Shown: one piece after another, positions 12,101-23,167 of the stretch
How positions within the stretch are numbered: position 1 is the first letter of the stretch
Layout of the letters: the number at the start of each line of letters is the position of its first letter
Origin: Ustulina deusta
Lineage: Eukaryota > Ascomycota > Sordariomycetes > Xylariales > Xylariaceae
Length of the DNA stretch: 64,000 bases
Assembly: GCA_023159155.1 (NCBI GenBank)
Contig: JAJNNX010000060.1
Location: forward strand, 248,001 to 312,000
Direction: 5' to 3'
Translations under genes and position numbers: made by a program
Notes under the pieces: generated by a model
The model's input: only the letters and a program-made list of their open reading frames with translations
Told to the model about the DNA's origin: nothing
Databases searched by the model: none

Positions 12101-15100
12101 TTTTAGTTTAGTTCTAAAACTTTTTAAACAAAAAGTTTATACTTAGGTTATATATAATATTATTAAAAAGTTCTTAGTATATATTAATCTAATATTTGTA
12201 TAACATTTTTTAAACATTTTATATAAATATTAATTTAAAAAATATTACTGCTTAAAATAATATAGTAGTATTAATTATATAAAAAACCTATTTATTATCT
12301 ATTCGTATAGCATTAATTATTATTTTATAATTAAAATTGTAATTATTTTTAATCAAAAACTTAAAACGTTAAAATGCTTATTTATATAACTAGCAATAAT
12401 AATAGAACTTCTAAATCTTTTTTAGAATTAAATAATCAATGTTATGCCTTGCATAACTAAGCATTTTATATAATCTTTCTATACAAGGGTGTTTAAATTA
12501 GCAGTAAAACTATTGTAGTTCTATTTTTATAAAAAATATACTAGCTTTATATAGTTTAATATTAAAGAATAAATATCCCTATTTATATATAACAAAAATA
12601 GTCTTACTGTTTTTTTATATAATAATATTTTTTATATTATTAAAATATACTTATAAGCAATTAGCATTTTTTAAAAAAAATAAAAATAATATCAGGCTAT
12701 TTAAAATATAATATATTGTTATACTAAAAGTATTTTTTATTTGTATAGTACTTATAGCTAAAATTATACTACTACTACTAAACCTAATATATATAGTTCT
12801 TAGTATCTAATTAATTTTTATATAAAAATATAATCTAATATAAGCCTTTAGTTATATTTTTTTTACTATTAAGTAGTTCGAAGCGCCTATATTTTATAGT
12901 TTGCTTTAGTATTTTATATAATATTAGTTATTTAAAATAAACTAGTTAGATAGAACGTTTGTTTTATAGTTCTAAATATTTTTTCTAGTTATATAATATA
13001 TAAATATATTATTTATTAAAAATTAAGTAGACTAGCTTTTAAATTTTTTATTTATATTTTTATTGCTTTTGTCTAACTTTAGGTGCCTTTTATATTTTAT
13101 TAAATATATTAAAAAATTTTTAAGTATAGGTTTAATATTATATATTATTTTATATAAATTAAAATATTAGCTTTTTATATAAGCCTATTTTTAAAAAATA
13201 TATTTTATTAACTAATATCTTTCTTTTTAATATATAAAGTATTTTTTATTTATATAGTTATTTTTAAAGTTCTAGTTTTTTAAATAGTCTTATTATATAT
13301 CTAGCTTACTTAATAATTTAAAAAATCTAAGTTAGTAGCTTTTTATATAATAATTTTAGTTATACCTCCTATTAGTAAAATAAGTATTATTATTTTTTTA
13401 TATAAAATATTTCAGCATATTATTTATTGCTACCTAAATATATGCTCGGAGGTTAAAAAAGAAACTTTTATATATTAGCTTCTAGAGTATAAGTACTATA
13501 GCTAGTTCAAGTACTTTTTAATACGCTTATATAATAGTTATACTTAGTTAAATTTCTTTTTAGTAGTTTATACTAAATGCTTGCTATATTTTTGCAAGTT
13601 TATTAATTATAAGTTCTAGTACCTTATGCAGTACTAATTTTAGGTTTTTTTCTTTTATTTATATAAACATAATCAAAGTCTAGTTAGCCCAATACTAGTT
13701 ATAATTTATATTATTATTAAAATAACTATTTATTATATAATAGATCTTGTACTATATTTTTCCTAGTCTAATACAATATATATAATATTTTTTTGTAAAG
13801 TTTTTTAAAATATTTAAAAATATAGCGTAGTATTAGTTTTTTGTTATTTTAAGCTATTAATAAACGTTTATAAATAAGCGTGCCTTGTTATAAAATAAGT
13901 TATATAAATAGCTTATATAATTTTTTTCTTTTTTTTATATTTTTAAAAAAATAGTATACTTTTTAAACAAAAGTAGTCTATTTTATATGTTTTTTATAAA
14001 AAATAAATTTAAAAAAAAACTATTTAATATAAGTTCTAGTGTTATATAAAGGTATACTTGTGGTATAAAGGTTTAAAAAAGGTTATAAACTATAGAGTAC
14101 TTATATATTAGTTAGAAGTTCGGTTTATAGCCTGCCCTTAGCATATAATTATATATTATTTCTAGCGTATACTAGGCTTTTATAATTGGTTATATATGTT
14201 TAAAGTTCTAGTTTTCGCGGGGTTAAAATTATATATTCTAAATAAGTATTAGTTTAAGCTATATAAGTTCTAGTTATCTAATTTCTGGTCTTAGTTCTGT
14301 TTATATAATAGGTTAAAAGGTTAAAGTAAGCTAAAAGGTCTTCTAAGGGGTAGCTCGGAATTGTTAACTAAATATAAAAAAGACTAATAGTTATTATATA
14401 ATAAATATTTGGGCTATTTAGGTTAAAAATCCTAAAAATTTAATAATTTTAAATTTGTTTTATATAATTGTAGTAAGTTATTTATAAACTACGTTTTTTT
14501 TAATTAGCTTTTATACGCTTTTTTTTATAACTATTATTATAAACTTTGCACGTATATTTTAGTAGATCATATAAAAATAATCTACTATCTATCTTTTGAA
14601 ATCTTTTTTAAACACTTTTTAGAATAGCTATCTAGACCTTTTTATATTTTAGTATTTAATAAATTAATAAGCAAACTATATATTTATTATAACTTTACTT
14701 ATATAAAATTTATTAAAGTTTTTGCTCTAAAAATTAAGATTAATATAGTTTTGTATAATCTTTGTACTAATACTAATATCTTTAGCAAATTCTTTATATA
14801 TAAAGTTTAAATATAACTTAGTAGATTTTACTAAAATGCTTAGTGCTTTTTGCGCTATAATAAGATAAAAAAGGAAAAAAAAATTAAAAGTTTGTTTAGC
14901 TATCGTATAATAATATAGTCAGAAGTAGCATAATTACGTATTATTTTTTTTTTTTTTATATAATACTTTGTTAGTCCAAAAAAAAAAGTTATATTATGTA
15001 ATAAAAAAATAGATCTTTTTGTTCTTTATATAACAAACAAATATCCTATTAGTCCAAAAAAAAAAGTTATATTTGTTTTATTTTCGAACAACACATATTA

Positions 15101-15252
15101 ACTAATTAAAAAAAATAATTATTATATAGTAAAAAAATAAAGTGCAATATAAAATCCTTTCTATTTATAAAAAGCTTAGCTCTGTTTTTATTCTTACTAA
15201 TCTATAGTGCTTTTGTAGTTAGGTTAAAAATGCCTTAGCAACTACTAATTAG

Positions 15253-15539
15253 TATTAAATAAGCTATATACAATATTGTACATAAAAGCAAATAAATATA
15301 TATTAATAGAATATACTATATTATACTATATCTAAATCTTATACTAAAAAAAAAAAAAAAAAAAATGCTTTGTACAAAACAGAATTCCTTTTAAGAAAAA
15401 AATTCTGCTAGTATATAAACTAAAACAATAAAAGGAAATAAAGTTCTTATAGCTAATAGTTTCTATATAAAGACATCTGTTCACCCGTGCAATACGCGGG
15501 TGCACAATATGGTTGTAACCAATGCTAGTTATTCCAACA
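15253..15539 (-). repeat. right LTR (287 bp)
   Basis: Begins TATTAAATAA, where the G of the canonical TG has become A, and ends ATTCCAACA. It is followed by the TTATA duplication at 15540-15544. It retains some C and G residues lost from the left LTR, so neither copy alone is ancestral. Confidence 0.85.
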
Positions 15540-16349
15540 TTATAGTTATATTATATAAGCATTAAATATTAGAGTTTTTAGTTTATTAAAAAAAAGCTTA
15601 AAAATAAAGTTAAAAAAATATTTAAAGGTTATTTTAGTGTTATATTTTAAAAAAAAAATATAATTATAGTATATAAATAGGCTTATAATATTATTTTATT
15701 ATTAAAAACTATTAAAAAAATATAAGTAATAGTTAAAATATAACTAAAAAATATTTAATTGTTATTATTTTTAAAATATATTATATTTAAAAATAAAAAT
15801 ATTGCTTATAAAGTTTAGCTAATATTTATATTAACTAATTAACCTAAAATATTTAAATATTAGTTTAGACCGGGCTAAATAAAAATTGTAATATTTATAA
15901 AAAACTAATATTTATAATATATAACTCGAAAATTAGCTAGGTACTACTTTTTTTTTAATAACCTATTGCAAAAGCTATTTTTTATAAAGGTTAGTAAGGC
16001 CCTTAACTAGAAGGCCGAAAAAATTGCAATTTTAAAAGCATATATTAAGCTATTAAAAGCTAAACTAACTAAAAAAACTATATTAAAACGCAAGTCAGTT
16101 AAATTGCTACTTAGTTATTGTTTTATTTATATAACCTATATATAGCAAGTTAAGCAAAAATTATAACAGTAAACGCTATATATAAATAAAACCAAAAATA
16201 AAGATATACTAAAAACAAAAAAAACAAAAACTAAAAATATAATTAAAATCAAAACGTTTTAATATTTAATAAAAACACTAAGGTTAGCTATAAATACTAT
16301 GTTGTGCTATAAATAATAGCTTTGAAAGTTGGTGGGTGGCTATTTTGGT

Positions 16350-16392
16350 GGCTGGGTCGCGATGGGGTGGTTCGCAAGGGGGGGTGTTAGCT
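16350..16392 (-). repeat. right terminal inverted repeat of DNA transposon
   Basis: G-rich terminus ending GGGGTGTTAGCT, the reverse complement of the left terminus, followed by the TA duplication at 16393-16394. It is less RIP-mutated than the left copy. Confidence 0.85.
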
Positions 16393-16394
16393 TA

Positions 16395-16950
16395 CTGAGT
16401 TGTACCTTGCACGGTTTCTGACCGAGAGCGTTTTACTGATAACAACAATTTATTTGGCCGGCTTAGCCAGTATTAATTAACCAATTTGCTCTTGGAACCG
16501 CCGAGGAGAGAAAATTTCCGCAGCTACGTACTTGGTTACTTATTTAAAAGACAAGAACTGCCCAAATTCTTCCGATCTTATGTTATAAACCTCCGTACAT
16601 TTGGAGAATTCTTATCTCAACCAACTACAAACTAAAAAATAGGTATAACAGGTGGAAGTCAAATAGGACCAGATATATTAAGGAGTGAAACTATTCAGTG
16701 TCTAATAGTGAGGGTTGCTTTAAGATAGAAAATGCCGGGCATTCGCTTTCCGGAGCAGCCATCACCGTTGATATATAGACAAAGAGGGCGTGGTAGAGAA
16801 GGGGAAGAAGCCATTTTCGACATTTCTGTGATAAATAAAACTAAACAAATATAAGGCCGTCATTGCTAGATGACCATGTTCAACATTTGAGTCAAAGGGA
16901 TCTGCAGTCTTGGTCTCAATTTCACAAGACTTGAACAGCGTAGCCGATGT
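16395..16950. other. intergenic between transposon and UstYa gene
   Basis: Normal base composition resumes abruptly after the transposon. No gene was found. The left part is probably the displaced 3' flank of the methyltransferase, and the right part is the 3' flank of the UstYa gene. Confidence 0.5.
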
Positions 16951-17791
16951 TCAATTATCCATATAGTCAGTGTACGCATGTTCATCGGTCCAACCCTTAA
17001 GTGCTTCGAAGTCACGACATTCATGCAGCGCGCCATGGCCACCAAGAGTCGGGTCGGCTAAGCATTGTAGGGCTTGTCGTAGCGCATCGAGGCAGTGCGG
17101 GATATGACTCCAAGGATCAGTCTGCTCGCGTCCGTTGTGAAATTGATAAAGGCTGGTGCGGATAACAGCCTTGGTTTCTTTCAGCTTCTGAATGGTATTA
17201 TTTGTGGGACTCTTTCGATCGGCGACTTACGAGACAGTGAAGCTGGTGATACATTGCAACAACATATATGGCTTTCCCGTCCGGGGCATAACCTTGTGTG
17301 TGCTGAACGTTGTTGTCGATGGCCCACTGAGGGTCTACTTTGACCGCCCCGCCACCTCCTAACATTCGTAGTCTGTCAGAAATCCGGGGGCTTCTTCATG
17401 TACTAAAGGGAGAGCTTGGCTTACGGGGGAAAAGTTCATTCCAAAGAGGATTCTGCTGGCTTAGATTTCCCTGCGAGTATGGCGTGCTGAACAAATAGGG
17501 AGAGATCACGGGGAAATCTTTTGTAGCTAGAAGCGGGATCAGAAAATGTTAGAAACCAACATCAACGACGCGCAGAGAGGTTGTTGTTCTACCGTGAGCG
17601 CTCTTTTGGTGTCGATATACACCGAACCAGACCCCATTGCTAATCACAAGGGCAAGTATGCATAATGCCCCAACAACAGTTGACCAGCGCTGCCTCCGAG
17701 TGTTCTCGGCATAGTGCTGAAGTAAACTATCATCACTGGCATCATTGGAAGCTCTTTCCAGACGCTGGTATGCGATCTCTTTGGACGTCAT
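16951..17791 (-). CDS. UstYa-family (DUF3328) oxidase 1
   Basis: Four minus-strand exons (17791-17593, 17526-17425, 17358-17231, 17169-16951) with introns of 66, 66 and 61 nt give 215 aa. It has a short cytosolic N-terminus, one transmembrane helix at about 36-59, and the two H-x-x-H-C motifs that define UstYa proteins: H-Q-L-H-C at 138-142 and H-I-P-H-C at 165-169. A C-x-A-D-P-T-L segment follows. UstYa proteins are copper-type oxidases that cyclise or oxidise ribosomal peptides in dikaritin and cyclochlorotine pathways. The last intron has an alternative in-frame acceptor 18 nt earlier (17187), which would leave only a 43-nt intron. I chose the later one because it gives H-C-L-A-V-I-R, the usual spacing. 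The three introns keep the frame exactly, so the gene looks intact. Confidence 0.85.
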
Positions 17792-18696
17792 CTTCGACTG
17801 ATGCGTAGGAAGAGAACAGAGACTCGTAGCGACCGTGGCGGGAAGATCTTAGTGAGAGGGAGTTTATCTTGAACTAGGTTGACCTGCAGATCTTGATGTA
17901 AGCTCAGCGTGTGACAAGATGAGGTGCAGAGAGGTTTGTTGAATAGCAACCTCATGGGAAAGGAGACGGGGGCTCAAGGAGTACCCAGCGCTCTCCCTCG
18001 GCCGCCTCTTGCTTTGAACATAGACCGGAGCTCGGACGGAGAAAGCGGGTCATATTTGGTAACCCTTGAGCAATGCATGCCCCCTCCTTTCTTCTGAAAG
18101 ATATGAAAACACCGGGAATAACGAAGAAGCCATACTTTGGTGGCAAGCGAAAGTATTATCCATGGCTAGCGAAAAGCTTAGTCACAAGGGGGCTGTTTCT
18201 TTTGCTCACGAGCACACCATGCAAAGCGCGCTTATACCTTTATACCTTCACCCCAGGGTCTCAACTAGATAGTGGGACGGGGATGGAAGACAATAAGCAG
18301 CGGATTCGTGGCACCATCAGCACGCATTTGAAGAAGGTGAAGCTTACCTGGTCAGCTTTTAGTGGTAGATCGATTAGTCACGAGCAGGGTGCCTTGATTA
18401 TAGCATGACTAATCACGGCAAGGTCATTGGTTGAGTTGACCACCCCGACGTTTCCCATCCCTGTCTTTTTTGCTAGTAATCGAAAACATCTCCCATCTAG
18501 GAATGGCTGTTTGGTACTTTTTACGATTTCAAAGGGCCTCCGGGCCATGTTTTGGGCACTCGATTCATGGGCAAGTAAGACGTCGTATATGCAATTATTC
18601 CACCTCACAGGATCAACTACGTTGGTGGAAGGACAATTCGACGCTGGGACACGTATACCACAATGCTTTTTGCTAGTTTATCTCTTAATAAATTCA
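17792..18696. other. intergenic, promoter of UstYa 1 and 3' flank of transporter
   Basis: About 0.9 kb. Overlapping short frames occur on both strands but none is supported. The DMT transporter ends at 18697 and UstYa 1 starts at 17791, both on the minus strand, so this is a tandem spacer. Confidence 0.5.
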
Positions 18697-19970
18697 TCAA
18701 GGGCTGTTTTCATCTATATCCGACATTTCTGTGTCTTCGTCTCCTTGACCCATCAGACGTTCGTGAACGTTGCTAACCTTTCTACCTCCAGCGACAGTGA
18801 CAAGACCCAAGCTTCCGATGATAGTTGCGGCACCTAGAAGAGCCCATTCATTTGCTGTTGTTTGGAAGAAAGCACGGTCCACCACAAGAGCCCATATTAT
18901 CTGGGTATAGATCATGAGGGTAGCAGCCGAAGACGAGTCTTTTGATATTCCGACTGTAAGCAGGTATTCCTAAGAGTATTATCAGCCCGGGGTATTTGCG
19001 AAGAAGAGGGCGAATCATTCGTTGCCGTTCACCTACCATCGCGAAGCCGCAGATTCCAATGTATATCATGCATGCCCAAATTAAGGGACTCCCCGACCAT
19101 CTTATGTTCGATATCATCGTAAGAGCAATCCCGCTCGCAAATACTAAGCTCCACGCAAACATATTCACACTTGTTAGTGGGTGAGCCCGCGTGCTGATAC
19201 GACGGATTGATGTCAATGCAACCTTGGGAGGTAATCCAGGTTAGTCATTCAGTACTGAACAAATCAATAAAACTGAACATGACTTACTACGCCTCCGCAG
19301 GCTCCGAATAGTCCGAATGCCAAGCCTTTTAAGTGGCCGTGCATCTTTCCTGAGGCATCAGAGCCAGCATCGTTTATGTGAAATAGGTCTTCAGGTTGGG
19401 CTACAAGTGCAACGCCTACGAGCGCGCCTGCAGCGCCGACGCAGTCAACCCATTGGATCGTGCCAAGTGACAAGCACCTCGCTAGGATCAACGACCCTAG
19501 AGGGCTCAAAAAACTTAAAGCTATAGCTTCACTCAGAGTCAGGTATATCATCGAGACTTGTGAGCAGATGAGCGCTTGGTCAGTCAACCAGCTTGTCAAA
19601 TTATTCAGGTTCTCGTAGTAAAGCATGGGTCATCGGAATGAGAGAGATAGACCAAAACCAACGTACAAAAGAATCCGGTAGCACTGCAAACCCCGCCAAT
19701 TGCCCTCATTACAATGAGGCCTCGCACTTCTGTTACTCCGAAAAATGCGATGGACCTTGAGGGCCCAATATGCCAAAGATACAACGTACATCCGAGTCCC
19801 GTAACTAACATCCTAATATGCAAGATCATGAACGGATGGACTAGATCCGGTCTTGTCTCACAGAACTTGGCTGCCGCATTCACCGTAGCAGCGACCATTT
19901 GCGAAGCTATGACCAACAGAGATGGACAATGTCGCTTGATGAAGGATATGGCTTCTGAGCCTTTGGCCAT
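18697..19970 (-). CDS. EamA/DMT-superfamily transporter
   Basis: Exons 19970-19667, 19556-19288, 19222-19037 and 18969-18697 (introns 110, 65 and 67 nt) give 343 aa. The protein is a chain of about ten hydrophobic helices in two repeats, as in the SLC35G-like branch of the drug/metabolite transporter superfamily. Diagnostic stretches are Y-L-T-L-S-E-A-I-A-L-S-F-L in the first half and A-T-L-M-I-Y-T-Q-I-I-W-A in the second. The start was set at the ATG of M-A-K-G-S-E-A. The first intron has a GTACGT donor and joins G-F-F to S-M-I-Y-L in frame. Export of a cluster product or supply of a precursor are both possible; the substrate cannot be inferred. It is divergent from the dioxygenase gene at 21647, with about 1.7 kb between the starts. 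Confidence 0.85.
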
Positions 19971-21646
19971 GGTTCGCAAAGTTCTGGCGTGACGAAGAGA
20001 ACTGATAACTTAGCCCTGAGGACCAAGGTTAGAAAGCCTATTGAACATAAGGGCCGAGATGAGGAAGGGGTTGGCCTTGAAGGGGACTCAAGCTCCCTCG
20101 AGTAAACAGATGCGTTTTCAAATAGAGGTCGAGCTGTGTAAGGTTACGACGCAACACAGAGTGAGAGAGCCAGTAGTATCGTTATGGCAACGCAGGGTCC
20201 TTGGTATAGAACGGCAAAAGCCTGCAGAATTAGAAGGCTGGGAGGTCGAGAAAACCCTAGATGCCTGTCCCGTGAAGAACCGGCGCCTCGTCACCTCGAA
20301 CAGTATGATCCTTTGCGATACCGGTGCTAATCGTATCACAACAGAGCCGGACTGTAGGCATACACGTTGGCACGCGTTCCATTTCATTTTCCCACCTCCA
20401 CTTTGATAAGGGATATTGCGTCGAGGGCGTGGGCTTTAGACACTTGGAGCATCGTGTGACTGCTGGCGGCCTGGTGCTGAACGGTTTTGCTGGCCATCGG
20501 CTGATGACAAAGCGATGTCAGCATACCGTTGCTTTAGATCGGTGGGTCCACACCGTGAGTCCTGCACCTAGCAGTAAGATATCTCCTCGAGAAGTCCGCT
20601 TTCGGTATACCGGGGCATGTCAGATGCTATCACATCACAGTACCGCAGGATGCTGGGGGCATCGGCTGGGCAGCCAGCTCCCAAGGGATCTGAGTGGGCG
20701 TGGGCGTGGGCTTAAAGAACAAGTACCCACCAAGCCGTAGGCATGGGCTGGTGGATGCTTGTAGCGTACAGTAGACTAGGTACCTACCTGTAAGTACCTA
20801 ACTCCGGAATGGTCTGATTGACACTAGTGCAGAGTGCAGATCTGCCCGCCAGAACGGCCCATTCTGGTGTCGAGGATTTAGCGTACCTGAGCCTACATAA
20901 GTAGGCAATAAGGAATTGATTGGCTGATTCTCGGTTGTGATCCGTGCTGACGCTAGCCAATGCAAGCGATGCCTGGGACCTATACTGCTTTCGGACTAGT
21001 ATAACCGTCCCACCCGCTCTGACATGCATAAGGGTCTTTCCAGTCTCACATCAGATGCCTTGGCAACAAGCGTTCGGGACTCGTGAACCCGAAACGGAAC
21101 GTGGTCTCGCCTCGGTGTTTGAACGATACACACACCCCTTCTTCCCGAAGTGCTCCACACTTAGAGCCGCTCCAGTTCGCTTCCGTCGTGGCATTACGCT
21201 TCATGCACTACCTACTCTACAACAGCTCAAGGCTAGTGGATGTATGCCCGGGATTCATCCGGCCGGTCATAGACCACAATCGGCAACAAGCATATACGCA
21301 AGTGAAGTGGGGAGCGAACGGGCCTGGCGAATGCCGAGCCAAATCCAAATAGCACGTCTGGAATGATGCAACTGGATACGGCTCGTATCAACTGCCATTT
21401 CATTGGTTGAATGAGGTCAGGGCGAGGGCACCCGAGTGCAAATGGGAGGTCCAATTATGGCCTAGTTGATGTCATCCCCCGAACAGGGAGATCAGAGACG
21501 TAGGCGTGTGTATGGCTCTTTCGTCTTCAGCAACTCATCTGCCCAAAGCTTGGTCTCAGTTAGACTTCACTCGCGCATCTCAACGCCATCTCCCTTCTCC
21601 TGCCTCGCACGAGCGTTGTCCAGAAAGACTCAAACACGACGCCAAA
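19971..21646. other. divergent intergenic region
   Basis: 1.7 kb between the transporter and dioxygenase starts. It has many open stretches of 60-140 codons on both strands because it is GC-richer, but none has a signal peptide, motif or splice partner. Presumed shared promoter region. Confidence 0.5.
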
Positions 21647-22683
21647 ATGGGTTTCGCTATGGTAAGACAGCATAGTCACTGCGATTTTTTGCTGCCGTAA
21701 AAATATATTAATGAAAAGAGAATAATAGGAGCCTCGGACAAAATACGCAATCATGCTCTTCCCAGTGAGCATGATGTTATTAAGCATCCTGCGCTGCGGA
21801 GAATTCTTCTCCAAGCACGGTATCACCCTTGGCAGCGCCTTTGACAAGATTGTGTCTCTGCCTTCCGGTCTTCTCACCCGAGAGCAGCCTGATGCAGGCC
21901 CTTATAACTGTGACCAGAACTACACAATCGAGCTTCTTTCAATTGATCCACTAGTGATATACATCAACAACTTCTTGCGTGATGAAGAGATAGAGCATCT
22001 CCTAACCTTGGGGTGAGTATTCTCCCTCTTAGGGAAGTGATGCATTGCCTTCGGAGACTAACGTGGTGTCTTTCAGAAAGGACAGGTTTAGCACTTCCAT
22101 GGTGTTCGCTGGCTCTGATGGCTTCAGGGAAGTTTTGAACCGGACAATGCGTAGCTCCCAAACCGCTTTCCTACCTAAGGAGGACATCGTATGCGAGTGT
22201 CTGACAAAAAGAATGCAATCTCTGCTCGGTAACGTCCAGCACGTCGAGGTTGAAGCTCTGCAAATCGTCAAGTATGCGACGGGTGGCGATCATTATAGAT
22301 CCCACACAGACTGGTTTGACGCACCAAAGCTTGATCTTCCCATTCCAGGCTCCGAGGACAGATCGCTCAAGCCAAGCAATCGGCTGGGAAGCATATTTGC
22401 CTACCTCGAGGATGATTGCGAGCGCGGAGAGACCTATTTTCCGCACCTGCCGAGCGTGCTGGAGTCGGCCGATGGCAGAAAGTTTGCGCTCGCAGCTGGG
22501 GACACCGGGTTGCTCGTCAAACCTCGACGAGGCAACGCCATCTTTTGGAACAATCTACATGCCAACGGGACTGGGGATGAGAGAACGTCTCATGCGGGCC
22601 TCCCAGTGGAATCAGGCACCAAAACTGGTCTCAACATTTGGAGCAGGTACTTTTTGGATGAAGTCATGGTAGGCGGGGACTAG
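21647..22683 (+). CDS. prolyl 4-hydroxylase-like Fe(II)/2-oxoglutarate dioxygenase 1
   Basis: Preferred model: exons 21647-21661, 21729-22012 and 22077-22683, giving 301 aa. The first exon is only 15 nt, but its ATG has a good context (CCAAAATGG) and joins in phase 0. If it is wrong, the start is the ATG at 21753 (288 aa). A basic N-terminus leads into a membrane anchor at about 13-30, so the catalytic domain is likely lumenal. The double-stranded beta-helix domain shows the iron triad H-T-D (176-178) and His272, with Lys282 ten residues later for 2-oxoglutarate; the C-terminal block H-A-G-L-P-V-x-S-G-x-K-x-G-L-N-I-W is typical of P4Hc enzymes. It is a paralogue of the gene at 31483. Hydroxylation of peptidyl proline is the family activity. 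The proline-rich precursor at 30053 is a candidate substrate by inference only. Confidence 0.85.
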
Positions 22684-23167
22684 AAAGCTTCTCGTGTCTC
22701 GCAACTTACATGTTCAATCTATGGGATGGTTTCCTGGCGAGCCTTTCGTGTCAGCATTATTTTGCCAGGAATCTAATGAAAAAATAAAAATAAAATAAAA
22801 TAAAAATTGTGGATAGGCCATAGGACTAGTTGATATGTATCTGATGTAGGTAGATCTTGCATCTGAAGACAATTTTTGAAAAAGTCTCCCTGCGTGCTGC
22901 AGTTTGGCATTTTGCAGAGTGTTCCTCCTCGGTCATCTCTTTTGGAACCCTTAGACATGATGGACAGTGTATTTAAGTTACCCCTCACGGAGACTGCCTG
23001 GTAGCTTTCACCATGACTTCTACAACCCACTTGCTAGCGGGGTTGAAGATGTATGTTTGCGGGTCAGACCCACACGACGCACGTGACCTAAATAAATTTC
23101 TCCATGCAGCAAAGTTGGTTCAGACCCGACGCTCAGAATTCTGACAATTATTGAACATCACAACATC
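22684..23167. other. intergenic, no gene seen
   Basis: Spacer between the dioxygenase stop and NOP2. An A-rich AAATAAAATAAAAT run at about 22776-22806 probably belongs to the dioxygenase 3' end. Confidence 0.5.

Larger units (their letters stand above)
8108..15539 (-). mobile_element. LTR retrotransposon nested in the DNA transposon, RIP-inactivated
   Basis: A 7,432-bp element bounded by 287-bp direct repeats (8108-8394 and 15253-15539) and a 5-bp TTATA duplication on both sides. The internal 6.86 kb is extremely AT-rich and full of stop codons on both strands, so no gag, integrase or reverse transcriptase can be recognised. Orientation is inferred as minus. The plus strand is T-rich internally, the minus-strand reading of the LTR begins TGTTGGAATA, and an A/G-rich stretch abuts the left LTR on its inner side, as a polypurine tract would. 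I could not tell Copia from Gypsy. Confidence 0.85.
7061..16392 (+). mobile_element. Fot1/pogo-like (Tc1/mariner) DNA transposon, RIP-mutated, interrupted by an LTR element
   Basis: The ends are inverted repeats: 7061-7103 matches the reverse complement of 16350-16392 over about 43 bp (starting AGCTAACACCCCCCC). The only two mismatches are transitions, at least one of them CA to TA on the left copy. Both ends are flanked by TA (7059-7060 and 16393-16394), the target duplication of Tc1/mariner elements. Subtracting the nested LTR element and one copy of its duplication leaves 1,895 bp, the size expected of a Fot1-type element. No transposase frame survives. A stretch near 16013-16170 still reads as a Lys/Leu-rich helix followed by K-R-K-S-V on the plus strand, resembling the C-terminus of fungal pogo-type transposases. 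This sets the strand only tentatively. Confidence 0.8.

Noticed and set aside
7061..16392. AT-rich block as a centromere or a mitochondrial insertion
   Set aside because: Precise TIRs, LTRs and two target duplications explain the whole block as RIP-mutated transposons.
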